Origin: Tritrichomonas musculus
Lineage: Eukaryota; Parabasalia; Tritrichomonadida; Tritrichomonadidae
Length of the DNA stretch: 29,189 nt
Direction: 5' to 3'
Assembly: GCA_039105265.1 (NCBI GenBank)
Contig: JAPFFF010000243.1
Location: forward strand, 1 to 29,189
Shown here piece by piece: positions 12,957-25,928 of this stretch; within the stretch, counting starts at the first letter, position 1; each line of letters begins with the position of its first letter. Below the pieces are notes generated by a model. The model was not told where the DNA came from. It saw only the letters and a list, made by a program, of their open reading frames with translations, and did no database searches. Position numbers and translations under genes: made by a program.

Positions 12957-15206
12957 GTTGAATCATCAGATTAAACTACAACTGCAGTTGAACCATTAGA
13001 TTCAGCTAAAACTGCAATTTGAACCATCAGATTCAGCTGCAACTGCAATTGAACCATCAGATTAAACTACAACTGCAATTTGAACCATCAGATTAAACTA
13101 CAACTGCAAATTGAACCATCAGATTAAACTACAACTGCAATTTGAATCATCAGATTAAACTACAACTGCAATTTGAATCATCAGATTAAACTACAACTGC
13201 AGTTGAATCATCAGATTAAACTACAACTGCAGTTGAACCATTAGATTCAGCTATAACTGCAATTTGAACCATCAGATTCAGCTGCAACTGCAATTGAACC
13301 ATCAGATTAAACTACAACTGCAATTTGAACCATCAGATTAAACTACAACTGCAGTTGAATCATCAGATTAAACTACAACTGCAGTTGAACCATTAGATTC
13401 AGCTACAACTGCAATTTGAACCATCAGATTCAGCTGCAACTGCAATTGAACCATCAGATTAAACTACAACTTCAATTGAACCATTAGATTCAGCTGCAAC
13501 TGCAATTTGAACCATTAGATTAAGCTACAACTGAAATTGAACCATTAGATTAAACTACAACTGCAATTGAACCATCAGATTAAACTACAACTGCAATTGA
13601 ACTATCAGATTAAACTACAACTGCAATTGAACCATCAGATTCAGCTACAACTGCAATTTGAACCATCAGATTCAGCTACAACTGCAATTTGAACCATCAG
13701 ATTCAGCTGCAACTGCAATTTGAACCATCAGATTAAACTACAACTGCAATTTGAATCATCAGATTAAACTACAACTGCAATTTGAACCATCAGATTAAAC
13801 TACAACTGCAGTTGAATCATCAGATTAAACTACAACTGCAGTTGAATCATCAGATTAAACTACAACTGCAATTGAACCATCAGATTAAACTACAACTGCA
13901 ATTTGAATCATCAGATTAAACTACAACTGCAATTTGAACCATCAGATTAAACTACAACTGCAATTGAACCATCAGATTAAACTACAACTGCAATTGAACC
14001 ATCAGATTAAACTACAACTGCAATTGAACTATCAGATTAAACTACAACTGCAATTGAACCATCAGATTAAACTACAACTGCAATTGAACTATCAGATTAA
14101 ACTACAACTGCAATTGAACCATCAGATTCAGCTGCAACTGCAATTTGAACCATCAGATTAAACTACAACTGCAATTTGAATCATCAGATTAAACTACAAC
14201 TGCAATTTGAACCATCAGATTAAACTACAACTGCAGTTGAACCATCAGATTAAACTACAACTGCAATTGAACCATCAGATTAAACTACAACTGCAATTTG
14301 AACCATCAGATTCAGCTACAACTGCAATTTGAACCATTAGATTAAACTACAATTGCAATTGAACCATCAGATTAAACTACAACTGCAGTTGAATCATCAG
14401 ATTAAACTACAACTGCAGTTGAACCATTAGATTCAGCTACAACTGCAATTTGAACCATCAGATTCAGCTGCAACTGCAATTGAACCATCAGATTAAACTA
14501 CAACTTCAATTGAACCATTAGATTCAGCTGCAACTGCAATTTGAACCATTAGATTAAGCTACAACTGAAATTGAACCATTAGATTAAACTACAACTGCAA
14601 TTGAACCATCAGATTAAACTACAACTGCAGTTGAATCATCAGATTAAACTACAACTGCAGTTGAACCATTAGATTCAGCTACAACTGCAATTGAACCATC
14701 AGATTCAGCTGCAACTGCAATTTGAACCATCAGATTAAACTACAACTGCAATTTGAATCATCAGATTAAACTACAACTGCAATTTGAACCATCAGATTAA
14801 ACTACAACTGCAGTTGAACCATCAGATTAAACTACAACTGCAATTGAACCATCAGATTAAACTACAACTGCAATTTGAACCATCAGATTCAGCTACAACT
14901 GCAATTTGAACCATTAGATTAAACTACAATTGCAATTGAACCATCAGATTAAACTACAACTGCAGTTGAATCATCAGATTAAACTACAACTGCAGTTGAA
15001 CCATTAGATTCAGCTACAACTGCAATTTGAACCATCAGATTCAGCTGCAACTGCAATTGAACCATCAGATTAAACTACAACTTCAATTGAACCATTAGAT
15101 TCAGCTGCAACTGCAATTTGAACCATTAGATTAAGCTACAACTGAAATTGAACCATTAGATTAAACTACAACTGCAATTGAACCATCAGATTAAACTACA
15201 ACTGCA
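12947..15206 (+). repeat. Higher-order module beta, copy 2
   Basis: This block matches 1325-3585 at offset 11622. Landmarks in order are CAGCTAAAAC 13003, CAGCTATAAC 13248, AAGCTAC 13522, 14556 and 15133, and ACAATTGC 14349 and 14926. It keeps the two-monomer insertion seen in copy 1, and differs by CAGCTAC versus CAGCTGC near 13643. At its end the sequence runs on into gamma with CTGCAGTTGAATC where copy 1 has CTGCAATTTGAATC. From about 15020 it also matches 4278 onward (offset 10742). Confidence 0.85.
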
Positions 15207-17060
15207 GTTGAATCATCAGATTAAACTACAACTGCAGTTGAACCATTAGATTCAGCTACAACTGCAATTTGAACCATCAGATTCAGCTGCAACTGCAATT
15301 GAACCATCAGATTAAACTACAACTTCAATTGAACCATTAGATTCAGCTGCAACTGCAATTTGAACCATTAGATTAAGCTACAACTGAAATTGAACCATTA
15401 GATTAAACTACAACTGCAATTGAACCATCAGATTAAACTACAACTGCAATTGAACTATCAGATTAAACTACAACTGCAATTGAACCATCAGATTCAGCTG
15501 CAACTGCAATTTGAACCATCAGATTAAACTACAACTGCAATTTGAATCATCAGATTAAACTACAACTGCAATTGAACCATCAGATTAAACTACAACTGCA
15601 ATTGAACCATCAGATTCAGCTACAACTGCAATTTGAACCATCAGATTAAACTACAACTGCAATTGAACCATCAGATTCAGCTACAACTGCAATTGAACCA
15701 TCAGATTAAACTACAACTGCAATTGAATTATCAGATTCAGCTACAACTGCAATTTGAACCATCAGATTAAACTACAACTGCAATTGAACCATCAGATTAA
15801 ACTACAACTGCAGTTGAACCATCAGATTCAGCTACAACTGCAATTTGAACCATCAGATTCAGCTACAACTGCAATTTGAACCATCAGATTCAGCTACAAC
15901 TGCAATTTGAACCATCAGATTAAACTACAACTGCAATTGAACCATTAGATTCAGCTGCAACTTCAATTGAACCATCAGATTAAACTACAACTGCAATTGA
16001 ACCATCAGATTCAGCTACAACTGCAATTGAACCATCAGATTAAACTACAACTGCAATTTGAACCATCAGATTCAGCTACAACTGCAATTGAACCATCAGA
16101 TTAAACTACAACTGCAATTGAACCATCAGATTAAACTACAACTGCAATTGAATTATCAGATTAAACTACAACTGCAATTTGAACCATCAGATTCAGCTAC
16201 AACTGCAATTGAACCATCAGATTAAACTACAACTGCAATTGAATTATCAGATTAAACTACAACTGCAATTTGAACCATCAGATTCAGCTACAACTGCAAT
16301 TTGAACCATCAGATTAAACTACAACTGCAATTGAACCATTAGATTCAGCTGCAACTTCAATTGAACCATCAGATTCAGCTACAACTGCAATTGAACCATC
16401 AGATTAAACTACAACTGCAATTGAACCATCAGATTCAGCTGCAACTGCAATTGAACCATCAGATTAAACTACAACTGCAATTGAACCATTAGATTCAGCT
16501 GCAACTGCAATTTGAACCATCAGATTAAACTACAACTGGAATTGAACCATTAGATTCAGCTGTAACTGCAATTTGAACCATTAGATTAAACTACAACTGC
16601 AATTGAACCATCAGATTAAACTACAACTGCAGTTGAATCATCAGATTAAACTACAACTGCAGTTGAACCATCAGATTCAGCTACAACTGCAATTTGAACC
16701 ATCAGATTAAACTACAACTGCAATTTGAACCATCAGATTAAACTACAACTGCAATTGAACCATCAGATTAAACTACAACTGCAATTGAACCATCAGATTA
16801 AACTACAACTGCAATTGAACCATCAGATTCAGCTGCAACTGCAATTTGAACCATTAGATTAAACTACAACTGCAGTTGAACCATCAGATTCAGCTACAAC
16901 TGCAGTTGAACCATTAGATTCAGCTACAACTGCAATTTGAACCATCAGATTCAGCTACAACTGCAATTTGAACCATCAGATTAAACTACAACTGCAATTG
17001 AACCATCAGATTAAACTACAACTGCAATTGAACCATCAGATTCAGCTGCAACTGCAATTG
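15207..17060 (+). repeat. Gamma-to-alpha connector, copy 2
   Basis: This block carries TTGAATTATCAGATTCAGC at 15723 and CTGGAA at 16536. It matches 9743-11566 with one extra TTGAATC monomer inserted near 16628-16657. That 30-bp insertion is not in the copy beginning at 25929. The piece from 12947 to about 16270 matches about 20115-23438 as one 3.3-kb block (offset 7168, apart from the beta indel). Only monomers are present. Confidence 0.82.
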
Positions 17061-18038
17061 AACCATTAGATTAAACTACAACTGCAGTTGAACCATCAGA
17101 TTCAGCTACAACTGCAATTTGAACCATCAGATTCAGCTACAACTGCAATTTGAACCATCAGATTAAACTACAACTGCAATTGAACCATCAGATTCAGCTA
17201 CAACTGCAATTTGAACCATCAGATTCAGCTACAACTGCAATTTGAACCATCAGATTCAGCTACAACTGCAATTTGAACCATCAGATTAAACTACAACTGC
17301 AATTGAACCATTAGATTCAGCTGCAACTTCAATTGAACCATCAGATTAAACTACAACTGCAATTGAACCATCAGATTCAGCTACAACTGCAATTGAACCA
17401 TCAGATTAAACTACAACTGCAATTGAACCATCAGATTAAACTACAACTGCAGTTGAATTATCAGATTAAACTACAACTGCAATTTGAACCATCAGATTCA
17501 GCTACAACTGCAATTTGAACCATCAGATTAAACTACAACTGCAATTGAACCATTAGATTCAGCTGCAACTTCAATTGAACCATCAGATTCAGCTACAACT
17601 GCAATTGAACCATCAGATTAAACTACAACTGCAATTGAACCATCAGATTCAGCTGCAACTGCAATTGAACCATCAGATTAAACTACAACTGCAATTGAAC
17701 CATTAGATTCAGCTGCAACTGCAATTTGAACCATCAGATTAAACTACAACTGGAATTGAACCATTAGATTCAGCTGCAACTGCAATTTGAACCATTAGAT
17801 TAAACTACAACTGCAATTGAACCATCAGATTAAACTACAACTGCAATTTGAACCATCAGATTCAGCTACAACTGCAATTTGAACCATTAGATTAAACTAC
17901 AACTGCAATTTGAACCATCAGATTCAGCTACAACTGCAATTTGAACCATTAGATTAAACTACAACTGCAATTGAACCATCAGATTAAACTACAACTGCAG
18001 TTGAATCATCAGATTAAACTACAACTGCAGTTGAACCA
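17061..18038 (+). repeat. Alpha module, copy 4
   Basis: This block matches 1-978 at offset 17060, with CTGGAA at 17750. The only difference I noted is at 17452, where CAGTTGAATTATC replaces CAATTGAATTATC. The match ends where TTGAACCATC/CAGCTGC stands in place of TTGAACCATT/CAGCTAC. It is followed by a short unusual stretch before beta. Confidence 0.85.
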
Positions 18039-18320
18039 TCAGATTCAGCTGCAACTGCAATTGAACCATTAGATTAAACTACAACTGCAGTTGAACCATT
18101 AGATTAAACTACAACTGCAATTGAACCATCAGATTAAACTACAACTGCAATTGAACTATCAGATTAAACTACAACTGCAATTGAACCATCAGATTCAGCT
18201 GCAACTGCAATTGAACCATCAGATTAAACTACAACTGCAATTGAACTATCAGATTAAACTACAACTGCAATTGAACCATCAGATTCAGCTGCAACTGCAA
18301 TTTGAACCATCAGATTAAAC
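18039..18320 (+). repeat. Short junction with a 90-bp, three-monomer tandem duplication
   Basis: Bases 18121-18210 and 18211-18300 are the same three monomers in the same order: TTGAACC/AAACTAC, TTGAACT/AAACTAC, TTGAACC/CAGCTGC. The only difference is the extra T that closes the second set. All lengths are 30 bp, so one reading frame stays open for 65 codons from a TTG, which I regard as a by-product. From about 18208 the order again follows beta (1150 onward, offset 17058). Confidence 0.85.
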
Positions 18321-20189
18321 TACAACTGCAATTTGAATCATCAGATTAAACTACAACTGCAATTTGAACCATCAGATTAAACTACAACTGCAGTTGAATC
18401 ATCAGATTAAACTACAACTGCAGTTGAACCATTAGATTCAGCTAAAACTGCAATTTGAACCATCAGATTCAGCTGCAACTGCAATTGAACCATCAGATTA
18501 AACTACAACTGCAATTTGAACCATCAGATTAAACTACAACTGCAAATTGAACCATCAGATTAAACTACAACTGCAATTTGAATCATCAGATTAAACTACA
18601 ACTGCAATTTGAATCATCAGATTAAACTACAACTGCAGTTGAATCATCAGATTAAACTACAACTGCAGTTGAACCATTAGATTCAGCTATAACTGCAATT
18701 TGAACCATCAGATTCAGCTGCAACTGCAATTGAACCATCAGATTAAACTACAACTGCAATTTGAACCATCAGATTCAGCTACAACTGCAGTTGAATCATC
18801 AGATTAAACTACAACTGCAGTTGAACCATTAGATTCAGCTACAACTGCAATTTGAACCATCAGATTCAGCTGCAACTGCAATTGAACCATCAGATTAAAC
18901 TACAACTTCAATTGAACCATTAGATTCAGCTGCAACTGCAATTTGAACCATTAGATTAAGCTACAACTGAAATTGAACCATTAGATTAAACTACAACTGC
19001 AATTGAACCATCAGATTAAACTACAACTGCAATTGAACTATCAGATTAAACTACAACTGCAATTGAACCATCAGATTCAGCTGCAACTGCAATTTGAACC
19101 ATCAGATTAAACTACAACTGCAATTTGAATCATCAGATTAAACTACAACTGCAATTTGAACCATCAGATTAAACTACAACTGCAGTTGAATCATCAGATT
19201 AAACTACAACTGCAGTTGAATCATCAGATTAAACTACAACTGCAATTGAACCATCAGATTAAACTACAACTGCAATTTGAATCATCAGATTAAACTACAA
19301 CTGCAATTTGAACCATCAGATTAAACTACAACTGCAATTGAACCATCAGATTAAACTACAACTGCAATTGAACCATCAGATTAAACTACAACTGCAATTG
19401 AACTATCAGATTAAACTACAACTGCAATTGAACCATCAGATTAAACTACAACTGCAATTGAACTATCAGATTAAACTACAACTGCAATTGAACCATCAGA
19501 TTCAGCTGCAACTGCAATTTGAACCATCAGATTAAACTACAACTGCAATTTGAATCATCAGATTAAACTACAACTGCAATTTGAACCATCAGATTAAACT
19601 ACAACTGCAGTTGAACCATCAGATTAAACTACAACTGCAATTGAACCATCAGATTAAACTACAACTGCAATTTGAACCATCAGATTCAGCTACAACTGCA
19701 ATTTGAACCATTAGATTAAACTACAATTGCAATTGAACCATCAGATTAAACTACAACTGCAGTTGAATCATCAGATTAAACTACAACTGCAGTTGAACCA
19801 TTAGATTCAGCTACAACTGCAATTTGAACCATCAGATTCAGCTGCAACTGCAATTGAACCATCAGATTAAACTACAACTTCAATTGAACCATTAGATTCA
19901 GCTGCAACTGCAATTTGAACCATTAGATTAAGCTACAACTGAAATTGAACCATTAGATTAAACTACAACTGCAATTGAACCATCAGATTAAACTACAACT
20001 GCAGTTGAATCATCAGATTAAACTACAACTGCAGTTGAACCATTAGATTCAGCTACAACTGCAATTGAACCATCAGATTCAGCTGCAACTGCAATTTGAA
20101 CCATCAGATTAAACTACAACTGCAATTTGAATCATCAGATTAAACTACAACTGCAATTTGAACCATCAGATTAAACTACAACTGCAGTT
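18208..20189 (+). repeat. Higher-order module beta, copy 3, first of a 1794-bp tandem pair
   Basis: Landmarks are CAGCTAAAAC 18439, CAGCTATAAC 18684, AAGCTAC 18958 and 19930, and ACAATTGC 19723. It lacks the 62-bp two-monomer insertion found in copies 1 and 2. It ends abruptly at about 20189, where TTGAATC replaces the expected TTGAACC, and returns to the start of beta. That is the junction of a tandem duplication with a period of 1794 bp. Confidence 0.88.
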
Positions 20190-22374
20190 GAATCATCAGA
20201 TTAAACTACAACTGCAGTTGAACCATTAGATTCAGCTAAAACTGCAATTTGAACCATCAGATTCAGCTGCAACTGCAATTGAACCATCAGATTAAACTAC
20301 AACTGCAATTTGAACCATCAGATTAAACTACAACTGCAAATTGAACCATCAGATTAAACTACAACTGCAATTTGAATCATCAGATTAAACTACAACTGCA
20401 ATTTGAATCATCAGATTAAACTACAACTGCAGTTGAATCATCAGATTAAACTACAACTGCAGTTGAACCATTAGATTCAGCTATAACTGCAATTTGAACC
20501 ATCAGATTCAGCTGCAACTGCAATTGAACCATCAGATTAAACTACAACTGCAATTTGAACCATCAGATTCAGCTACAACTGCAGTTGAATCATCAGATTA
20601 AACTACAACTGCAGTTGAACCATTAGATTCAGCTACAACTGCAATTTGAACCATCAGATTCAGCTGCAACTGCAATTGAACCATCAGATTAAACTACAAC
20701 TTCAATTGAACCATTAGATTCAGCTGCAACTGCAATTTGAACCATTAGATTAAGCTACAACTGAAATTGAACCATTAGATTAAACTACAACTGCAATTGA
20801 ACCATCAGATTAAACTACAACTGCAATTGAACTATCAGATTAAACTACAACTGCAATTGAACCATCAGATTCAGCTGCAACTGCAATTTGAACCATCAGA
20901 TTAAACTACAACTGCAATTTGAATCATCAGATTAAACTACAACTGCAATTTGAACCATCAGATTAAACTACAACTGCAGTTGAACCATCAGATTAAACTA
21001 CAACTGCAGTTGAATCATCAGATTAAACTACAACTGCAGTTGAACCATCAGATTAAACTACAACTGCAATTTGAATCATCAGATTAAACTACAACTGCAA
21101 TTTGAACCATCAGATTAAACTACAACTGCAATTGAACCATCAGATTAAACTACAACTGCAATTGAACCATCAGATTAAACTACAACTGCAATTGAACTAT
21201 CAGATTAAACTACAACTGCAATTGAACCATCAGATTAAACTACAACTGCAATTGAACTATCAGATTAAACTACAACTGCAATTGAACCATCAGATTCAGC
21301 TGCAACTGCAATTTGAACCATCAGATTAAACTACAACTGCAATTTGAATCATCAGATTAAACTACAACTGCAATTTGAACCATCAGATTAAACTACAACT
21401 GCAGTTGAACCATCAGATTAAACTACAACTGCAATTGAACCATCAGATTAAACTACAACTGCAATTTGAACCATCAGATTCAGCTACAACTGCAATTTGA
21501 ACCATTAGATTAAACTACAATTGCAATTGAACCATCAGATTAAACTACAACTGCAGTTGAATCATCAGATTAAACTACAACTGCAGTTGAACCATTAGAT
21601 TCAGCTACAACTGCAATTTGAACCATCAGATTCAGCTGCAACTGCAATTGAACCATCAGATTAAACTACAACTTCAATTGAACCATTAGATTCAGCTGCA
21701 ACTGCAATTTGAACCATTAGATTAAGCTACAACTGAAATTGAACCATTAGATTAAACTACAACTGCAATTGAACCATCAGATTAAACTACAACTGCAGTT
21801 GAATCATCAGATTAAACTACAACTGCAGTTGAACCATTAGATTCAGCTACAACTGCAATTGAACCATCAGATTCAGCTGCAACTGCAATTTGAACCATCA
21901 GATTAAACTACAACTGCAATTTGAATCATCAGATTAAACTACAACTGCAATTTGAACCATCAGATTAAACTACAACTGCAGTTGAACCATCAGATTAAAC
22001 TACAACTGCAATTGAACCATCAGATTAAACTACAACTGCAATTTGAACCATCAGATTCAGCTACAACTGCAATTTGAACCATTAGATTAAACTACAATTG
22101 CAATTGAACCATCAGATTAAACTACAACTGCAGTTGAATCATCAGATTAAACTACAACTGCAGTTGAACCATTAGATTCAGCTACAACTGCAATTTGAAC
22201 CATCAGATTCAGCTGCAACTGCAATTGAACCATCAGATTAAACTACAACTTCAATTGAACCATTAGATTCAGCTGCAACTGCAATTTGAACCATTAGATT
22301 AAGCTACAACTGAAATTGAACCATTAGATTAAACTACAACTGCAATTGAACCATCAGATTAAACTACAACTGCA
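20190..22374 (+). repeat. Higher-order module beta, copy 4, second of the 1794-bp tandem pair
   Basis: All landmarks are displaced by exactly 1794 bp from copy 3: CAGCTAAAAC 20233, CAGCTATAAC 20478, AAGCTAC 20752 and 21724, ACAATTGC 21517. Two differences from copy 3 were noted, TTGAACC for TTGAATC near 20985 and CTGCAGTTG for CTGCAATTG near 21041. Unlike copy 3 it continues through the 577-bp duplication (ACAATTGC 22094, AAGCTAC 22301) and on into gamma, as copy 2 does. Confidence 0.88.
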
Positions 22375-23440
22375 GTTGAATCATCAGATTAAACTACAAC
22401 TGCAGTTGAACCATTAGATTCAGCTACAACTGCAATTTGAACCATCAGATTCAGCTGCAACTGCAATTGAACCATCAGATTAAACTACAACTTCAATTGA
22501 ACCATTAGATTCAGCTGCAACTGCAATTTGAACCATTAGATTAAGCTACAACTGAAATTGAACCATTAGATTAAACTACAACTGCAATTGAACCATCAGA
22601 TTAAACTACAACTGCAATTGAACTATCAGATTAAACTACAACTGCAATTGAACCATCAGATTCAGCTGCAACTGCAATTTGAACCATCAGATTAAACTAC
22701 AACTGCAATTTGAATCATCAGATTAAACTACAACTGCAATTGAACCATCAGATTAAACTACAACTGCAATTGAACCATCAGATTCAGCTACAACTGCAAT
22801 TTGAACCATCAGATTAAACTACAACTGCAATTGAACCATCAGATTCAGCTACAACTGCAATTGAACCATCAGATTAAACTACAACTGCAATTGAATTATC
22901 AGATTCAGCTACAACTGCAATTTGAACCATCAGATTAAACTACAACTGCAATTGAACCATCAGATTAAACTACAACTGCAGTTGAACCATCAGATTCAGC
23001 TACAACTGCAATTTGAACCATCAGATTCAGCTACAACTGCAATTTGAACCATCAGATTCAGCTACAACTGCAATTTGAACCATCAGATTAAACTACAACT
23101 GCAATTGAACCATTAGATTCAGCTGCAACTTCAATTGAACCATCAGATTAAACTACAACTGCAATTGAACCATCAGATTCAGCTACAACTGCAATTGAAC
23201 CATCAGATTAAACTACAACTGCAATTTGAACCATCAGATTCAGCTACAACTGCAATTGAACCATCAGATTAAACTACAACTGCAATTGAACCATCAGATT
23301 AAACTACAACTGCAATTGAATTATCAGATTAAACTACAACTGCAATTTGAACCATCAGATTCAGCTACAACTGCAATTGAACCATCAGATTAAACTACAA
23401 CTGCAATTGAATTATCAGATTAAACTACAACTGCAATTTG
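22375..23440 (+). repeat. Gamma module, copy 3
   Basis: This block matches 15207 to about 16270 at offset 7168, with AAGCTAC at 22543 and TTGAATTATCAGATTCAGC at 22891. It stops at about 23440, where seven monomers (211 bp) present at about 16275-16487 are missing. After that point the match resumes at offset 6957. Only monomers are present. Confidence 0.82.
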
Positions 23441-23987
23441 AACCATTAGATTCAGCTGCAACTGCAATTTGAACCATCAGATTAAACTACAACTGGAATT
23501 GAACCATTAGATTCAGCTGTAACTGCAATTTGAACCATTAGATTAAACTACAACTGCAATTGAACCATCAGATTAAACTACAACTGCAGTTGAACCATCA
23601 GATTCAGCTACAACTGCAATTTGAACCATCAGATTAAACTACAACTGCAATTTGAACCATCAGATTAAACTACAACTGCAATTGAACCATCAGATTAAAC
23701 TACAACTGCAATTGAACCATCAGATTAAACTACAACTGCAATTGAACCATCAGATTCAGCTGCAACTGCAATTTGAACCATTAGATTAAACTACAACTGC
23801 AGTTGAACCATCAGATTCAGCTACAACTGCAGTTGAACCATTAGATTCAGCTACAACTGCAATTTGAACCATCAGATTCAGCTACAACTGCAATTTGAAC
23901 CATCAGATTAAACTACAACTGCAATTGAACCATCAGATTAAACTACAACTGCAATTGAACCATCAGATTCAGCTGCAACTGCAATTG
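23441..23987 (+). repeat. Gamma-to-alpha connector, copy 3, shortened
   Basis: This is the end of the connector after the seven-monomer loss. CTGGAA is at 23493 and CAGCTGTAAC follows it by about 20 bp, as at 11072, 16536 and 27017. It lacks the single inserted monomer of copy 2, so its offset to copy 2 falls from 6957 to 6927 further along. It then runs into alpha. Confidence 0.8.
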
Positions 23988-25350
23988 AACCATTAGATTA
24001 AACTACAACTGCAGTTGAACCATCAGATTCAGCTACAACTGCAATTTGAACCATCAGATTCAGCTACAACTGCAATTTGAACCATCAGATTAAACTACAA
24101 CTGCAATTGAACCATCAGATTCAGCTACAACTGCAATTTGAACCATCAGATTCAGCTACAACTGCAATTTGAACCATCAGATTCAGCTACAACTGCAATT
24201 TGAACCATCAGATTAAACTACAACTGCAATTGAACCATTAGATTCAGCTGCAACTTCAATTGAACCATCAGATTAAACTACAACTGCAATTGAACCATCA
24301 GATTCAGCTACAACTGCAATTGAACCATCAGATTAAACTACAACTGCAATTGAACCATCAGATTAAACTACAACTGCAATTGAATTATCAGATTAAACTA
24401 CAACTGCAATTTGAACCATCAGATTCAGCTACAACTGCAATTTGAACCATCAGATTAAACTACAACTGCAATTGAACCATTAGATTCAGCTGCAACTTCA
24501 ATTGAACCATCAGATTCAGCTACAACTGCAATTGAACCATCAGATTAAACTACAACTGCAATTGAACCATCAGATTCAGCTGCAACTGCAATTGAACCAT
24601 CAGATTAAACTACAACTGCAATTGAACCATTAGATTCAGCTGCAACTGCAATTTGAACCATCAGATTAAACTACAACTGGAATTGAACCATTAGATTCAG
24701 CTGCAACTGCAATTTGAACCATTAGATTAAACTACAACTGCAATTGAACCATCAGATTAAACTACAACTGCAATTTGAACCATCAGATTCAGCTACAACT
24801 GCAATTTGAACCATTAGATTAAACTACAACTGCAATTTGAACCATCAGATTCAGCTACAACTGCAATTTGAACCATTAGATTAAACTACAACTGCAATTG
24901 AACCATCAGATTAAACTACAACTGCAGTTGAATCATCAGATTAAACTACAACTGCAGTTGAACCATTAGATTCAGCTAAAACTGCAATTTGAACCATCAG
25001 ATTCAGCTGCAACTGCAATTGAACCATCAGATTAAACTACAACTTCAATTGAACCATTAGATTCAGCTGCAACTGCAATTTGAACCATTAGATTAAGCTA
25101 CAACTGAAATTGAACCATTAGATTAAACTACAACTGCAATTGAACCATCAGATTAAACTACAACTGCAATTGAACTATCAGATTAAACTACAACTGCAAT
25201 TGAACCATCAGATTCAGCTGCAACTGCAATTTGAACCATCAGATTAAACTACAACTGCAATTTGAATCATCAGATTAAACTACAACTGCAATTTGAACCA
25301 TCAGATTAAACTACAACTGCAGTTGAATCATCAGATTAAACTACAACTGC
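23988..25350 (+). repeat. Alpha module, copy 5, with link
   Basis: This block matches 1-1364 at offset 23987: CTGGAA 24677 and AAGCTAC 25095. It carries CAGCTAAAAC at 24973, whereas copy 1 has CAGCTACAAC at the same place. Because CAGCTAAAAC is otherwise a beta landmark, a local exchange between alpha link and beta is likely. At about 25350 it jumps back to the middle of alpha. Confidence 0.85.
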
Positions 25351-25928
25351 AATTGAATTATCAGATTAAACTACAACTGCAATTTGAACCATCAGATTCA
25401 GCTACAACTGCAATTTGAACCATCAGATTAAACTACAACTGCAATTGAACCATTAGATTCAGCTGCAACTTCAATTGAACCATCAGATTCAGCTACAACT
25501 GCAATTGAACCATCAGATTAAACTACAACTGCAATTGAACCATCAGATTCAGCTGCAACTGCAATTGAACCATCAGATTAAACTACAACTGCAATTGAAC
25601 CATTAGATTCAGCTGCAACTGCAATTTGAACCATCAGATTAAACTACAACTGGAATTGAACCATTAGATTCAGCTGCAACTGCAATTTGAACCATTAGAT
25701 TAAACTACAACTGCAATTGAACCATCAGATTAAACTACAACTGCAATTTGAACCATCAGATTCAGCTACAACTGCAATTTGAACCATTAGATTAAACTAC
25801 AACTGCAATTTGAACCATCAGATTCAGCTACAACTGCAATTTGAACCATTAGATTAAACTACAACTGCAATTGAACCATCAGATTAAACTACAACTGCAG
25901 TTGAATCATCAGATTAAACTACAACTGC
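24378..25928 (+). repeat. 973-bp tandem duplication inside alpha
   Basis: Bases 24378-25350 are one unit, and 25351-25928 are a 578-bp partial second copy matching 391-969. The CTGGAA landmarks at 24677 and 25650 lie 973 bp apart. The start point is the TTGAATTATC monomer in both copies. The second copy ends at a TTGAACT monomer, where the order switches to that seen at 4708 onward and 9984 onward. Confidence 0.85.
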
